Shown piece after piece: positions 62,159-64,000 of a stretch of DNA of 64,000 nt. A program made the position numbers and the translations under genes. The DNA comes from Aequorivita soesokkakensis. Its GTDB lineage: Bacteria; Bacteroidota; Bacteroidia; Flavobacteriales; Flavobacteriaceae. The notes under the pieces were generated by a model. The model worked only from the letters and a program-made list of their open reading frames with translations. It was not told the DNA's origin and did no database searches. The DNA is taken from contig NZ_LXIE01000002.1 in assembly GCF_001641085.1 (NCBI RefSeq), positions 1 to 64,000 on the forward strand, in the 5' to 3' direction. Each line of letters opens with the position of its first letter. Position 1 is the stretch's first letter.

Positions 62159-63349
62159 TTAAGAAAGCACAGCTTTTACTTTATCTGCTGCTTCTTGAAA
62201 TTCAATAGCGCTTTGTACGTCCAAACCACTGTCGTCAATCAATTTTTTTGCGATGTCGGCATTGGTTCCCTGCAAACGCACAATGATTGGAATGTGAATA
62301 GTTCCCATGTTTTTATAAGCATCAATAACGCCTTGTGCAACACGGTCACAACGAACAATTCCACCAAAAATATTTATCAAAATTGCTTTTACGTTCGGGT
62401 CTTTCAAGATTAGTTTGAAAGCAGCCTCAACACGCTCGGCATCTGCGGTTCCACCAACGTCAAGGAAGTTTGCAGGTTCCCCGCCGGCTTGTTTAATAAG
62501 ATCCATCGTTGCCATAGCAAGTCCGGCGCCGTTCACCATACAGCCAACGTTTCCGTCAAGATCTACATAGTTCAAGCCTTTTTCCTTTGCTTCAACCTCT
62601 ACTGGATTTTCTTCGCGTTTGTCGCGCATTTCCTCATAATTTTTATGACGGAAAAGTGCGTTATCGTCAATACTTACTTTCGCATCAACCGCGATAATTT
62701 TATCATCACTTGTTTTTAAAACTGGATTTATTTCAAAAAGCGAAGAATCAGATTCGTTGTATGCTTTGTAAAGCGCAGTAACAAATTTTGTCATTTCCTT
62801 AAAAGCCTTTCCGCTCAAACCAAGATTGAAAGCAACTCTTCGCGCTTGAAAGCCCAAAAGACCAACAGCGGGATCTATTTCTTCCGTGAAAATTAAATGT
62901 GGAGTTTCTTCGGCAACGGTTTCAATATCCATCCCACCTTCGGTAGAATACATAATCATGTTTCTTCCTGTGGAACGGTTTAACAGTACGCTCATATAAA
63001 ATTCATTTGGCTCGCTGTCGCCAGGATAGTAAACATCTTCGGCAACCAAAACTTGGTGAACTCTTTTTCCCTCAGCAGAAGTTTGTGGAGTAACAAGGTC
63101 CATTCCAATGATTTTTCCTGCAATATCCTCAACTTCCTGTAAATTCTTTGCAAGCTTTACACCACCACCTTTACCACGGCCGCCGGCGTGAACTTGTGCC
63201 TTAATAACATGCCAGCCCGTTCCGGTTTGTTCGGTAAGTTTTTTTGCAGCTTCCACGGCCTCTTTTGGGGTGGTTGCCACGATACCGCGTTGTATTTCAA
63301 CGCCAAAACTGTTTAAAATTTCTTTTCCCTGATATTCGTGTAAATTCAT
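62159..63349 (-). CDS. sucC: Succinyl-CoA synthetase (ADP-forming) beta subunit
   Basis: 396 aa from the ATG at 63349 (MNLHEYQGKEILNSFGV, the conserved start); 14 further in-frame codons to 63391 are rejected. ATP-grasp domain with VHAGGRGKGGGVKLA, LFEINPVL and CoA-ligase domain with GCMVNGAGLAMATMD, NFLDVGGTA and INIFGGIVRCD. TCA-cycle substrate-level phosphorylation; partner SucD is not adjacent, as is usual in Bacteroidota. Confidence 0.97.
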   Translation of the reverse strand: MNLHEYQGKEILNSFGVEIQRGIVATTPKEAVEAAKKLTEQTGTGWHVIKAQVHAGGRGKGGGVKLAKNLQEVEDIAGKIIGMDLVTPQTSAEGKRVHQVLVAEDVYYPGDSEPNEFYMSVLLNRSTGRNMIMYSTEGGMDIETVAEETPHLIFTEEIDPAVGLLGFQARRVAFNLGLSGKAFKEMTKFVTALYKAYNESDSSLFEINPVLKTSDDKIIAVDAKVSIDDNALFRHKNYEEMRDKREENPVEVEAKEKGLNYVDLDGNVGCMVNGAGLAMATMDLIKQAGGEPANFLDVGGTADAERVEAAFKLILKDPNVKAILINIFGGIVRCDRVAQGVIDAYKNMGTIHIPIIVRLQGTNADIAKKLIDDSGLDVQSAIEFQEAADKVKAVLS

Positions 63350-63503
63350 AGTAGCGGTTTTGTACTTGTTTATGGATTGCAAAAATAACAAATGTTGCAG
63401 GAATGGACTAATGTTTTTTAAGGCATTACTTGTGAAATTTCCAAAGAATTATTGAAAATGAAAAATTAAGTAATTATTAATGAAGTAATTGCCAAGACAT
63501 CCC

Positions 63504-63511
63504 TATTTTTG
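63504..63511 (+). promoter_or_regulatory. lysA -7 promoter element
   Basis: TATTTTTG, exact TAnnTTTG, 32 bp before the lysA start; no well-spaced -33 box. Confidence 0.45.
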
Positions 63512-63543
63512 CGCCTTAATTTTTAAAAATTTATTCAAAAAAG

Positions 63544-64000
63544 ATGAAAAATCAAGACCTTTTGGCAATTGCCCAAGAATTCGGAAGCCCTGTTTATGTT
63601 TATGACGCCGCTAAAATTGAAAAGCAGTATAAACGTTTAACCAGTGCTTTTGATAAGGTGGAGAGTTTGAGAATAAATTATGCAGTGAAGGCACTTTCAA
63701 ATATTTCAATATTGAAATTGCTCATAAATATGGGAAGTGGTTTGGACACTGTTTCCATACAGGAAGTGATGCTTAGCTTGGAAGCTGGTGCAAAACCTGA
63801 GGATATAATCTACACACCCAACGGAATTTCATTGGAAGAAATTGAAAAAGCCGCAAAATTAGGCGTGCAAATAAATATTGACAACCTTTCCATTTTGGAG
63901 CAATTCGGGACCAAGCATCCTAAAACTCCGGTTTGTATTCGAATAAACCCGCACGTTATGGCTGGTGGAAATGCAAATATTTCTGTGGGACACATTGATA
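63544..64000 (+). CDS. lysA: Diaminopimelate decarboxylase, 3' truncated by window end
   Basis: 152 codons visible, open to the window edge. MKNQDLLAIAQEFGSPVYVYDAAKIEKQY is the usual LysA start. RINYAVKALSNISILKLL holds the Lys that forms the PLP Schiff base (YAVKA). SGLDTVSIQEV, IIYTPNGIS and CIRINPHVMAGGNANISVG follow the fold-type III decarboxylase order. Catalyses the last step of lysine synthesis. Confidence 0.92.
   Translation, partial: MKNQDLLAIAQEFGSPVYVYDAAKIEKQYKRLTSAFDKVESLRINYAVKALSNISILKLLINMGSGLDTVSIQEVMLSLEAGAKPEDIIYTPNGISLEEIEKAAKLGVQINIDNLSILEQFGTKHPKTPVCIRINPHVMAGGNANISVGHID

Noticed and set aside
1-64000. tRNA, rRNA, tmRNA or riboswitch
   Set aside because: Looked for cloverleaf-like and conserved structured-RNA sequences in the intergenic gaps by eye and recognised none; a covariance-model scan would be needed to exclude them.

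Overview
The window is a low-GC chromosomal segment from a Bacteroidota bacterium, most likely a marine or aquatic member of the Flavobacteriaceae. The evidence is the type IX secretion system (T9SS) sorting domains on three giant or large secreted proteins, PorP/SprF, family-restricted proteins (DUF4295, DUF4369, DUF4199), and promoters with the Bacteroidota -7 element TAnnTTTG. Genus cannot be fixed from the sequence.

Layout. 0-6.4 kb: end of a giant repeat adhesin, a PorP/SprF protein and an OmpA/TPR/PD40 lipoprotein-like protein (a T9SS type-B adhesin operon). 6.5-13.2 kb: idi, a QueD-like enzyme and manA in one overlapping operon, then small envelope genes. 13.3-25.6 kb: a 1332-aa secreted HYR/P-domain protein, htpG, fabH, a CoA-binding protein, a sodium:solute symporter and a secreted BNR-repeat protein. 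25.7-39.2 kb: a housekeeping run (recR, GT2, 2-oxoacid dehydrogenase E2, exonuclease, FAH, Hpt, cinA, rpmB-rpmG-DUF4295, ftsY, S9 peptidase, rimO, GT4). 39.2-45.2 kb: a co-directional block of mostly unnamed exported proteins. 54.2-64 kb: housekeeping again (uvrB, a metalloprotease, GH3, rluF, hsp20, DUF2254, TerB, sucC, lysA).

The most unusual part is 45.4-53 kb. Seven promoter-poor ORFs on the + strand are separated by imperfect palindromes about 131-133 bp long. Each palindrome begins with a box ending AAC and ends with a G followed by TT. The first ~10 bases of each cassette (GTT...) are complementary to the box that opens that same cassette's own palindrome, which is the structural logic of integron gene cassettes (attC sites). 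Nearly all mismatches in these paired boxes are A opposite C on the top strand, i.e. T opposite G wobble on the bottom strand, the strand that folds in attC recombination. No integrase gene is visible. Two sub-arrays (from 45452 and from 51233) are each preceded by the same ~45-bp leader holding a short ORF (MENKLHVDIY / MRNILHIDML), placed where an attI site with a translated leader would be. Payloads include exported or membrane proteins, a propeller lipoprotein, a retropepsin-like protease, a putative phage abortive-infection protein and a protein with a HEPN-type Rx4H motif.

Between the two sub-arrays lies an unrelated, more GC-rich pair of genes. One is a helix-turn-helix gene preceded by ten contiguous 21-bp repeats and carrying a frameshift at a T6 run that reads as an HIV-type slippery heptamer. 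Several classes of short intergenic repeats (heptanucleotide tandem repeats, REP-like palindromes) are scattered through the window, mostly next to gene ends.
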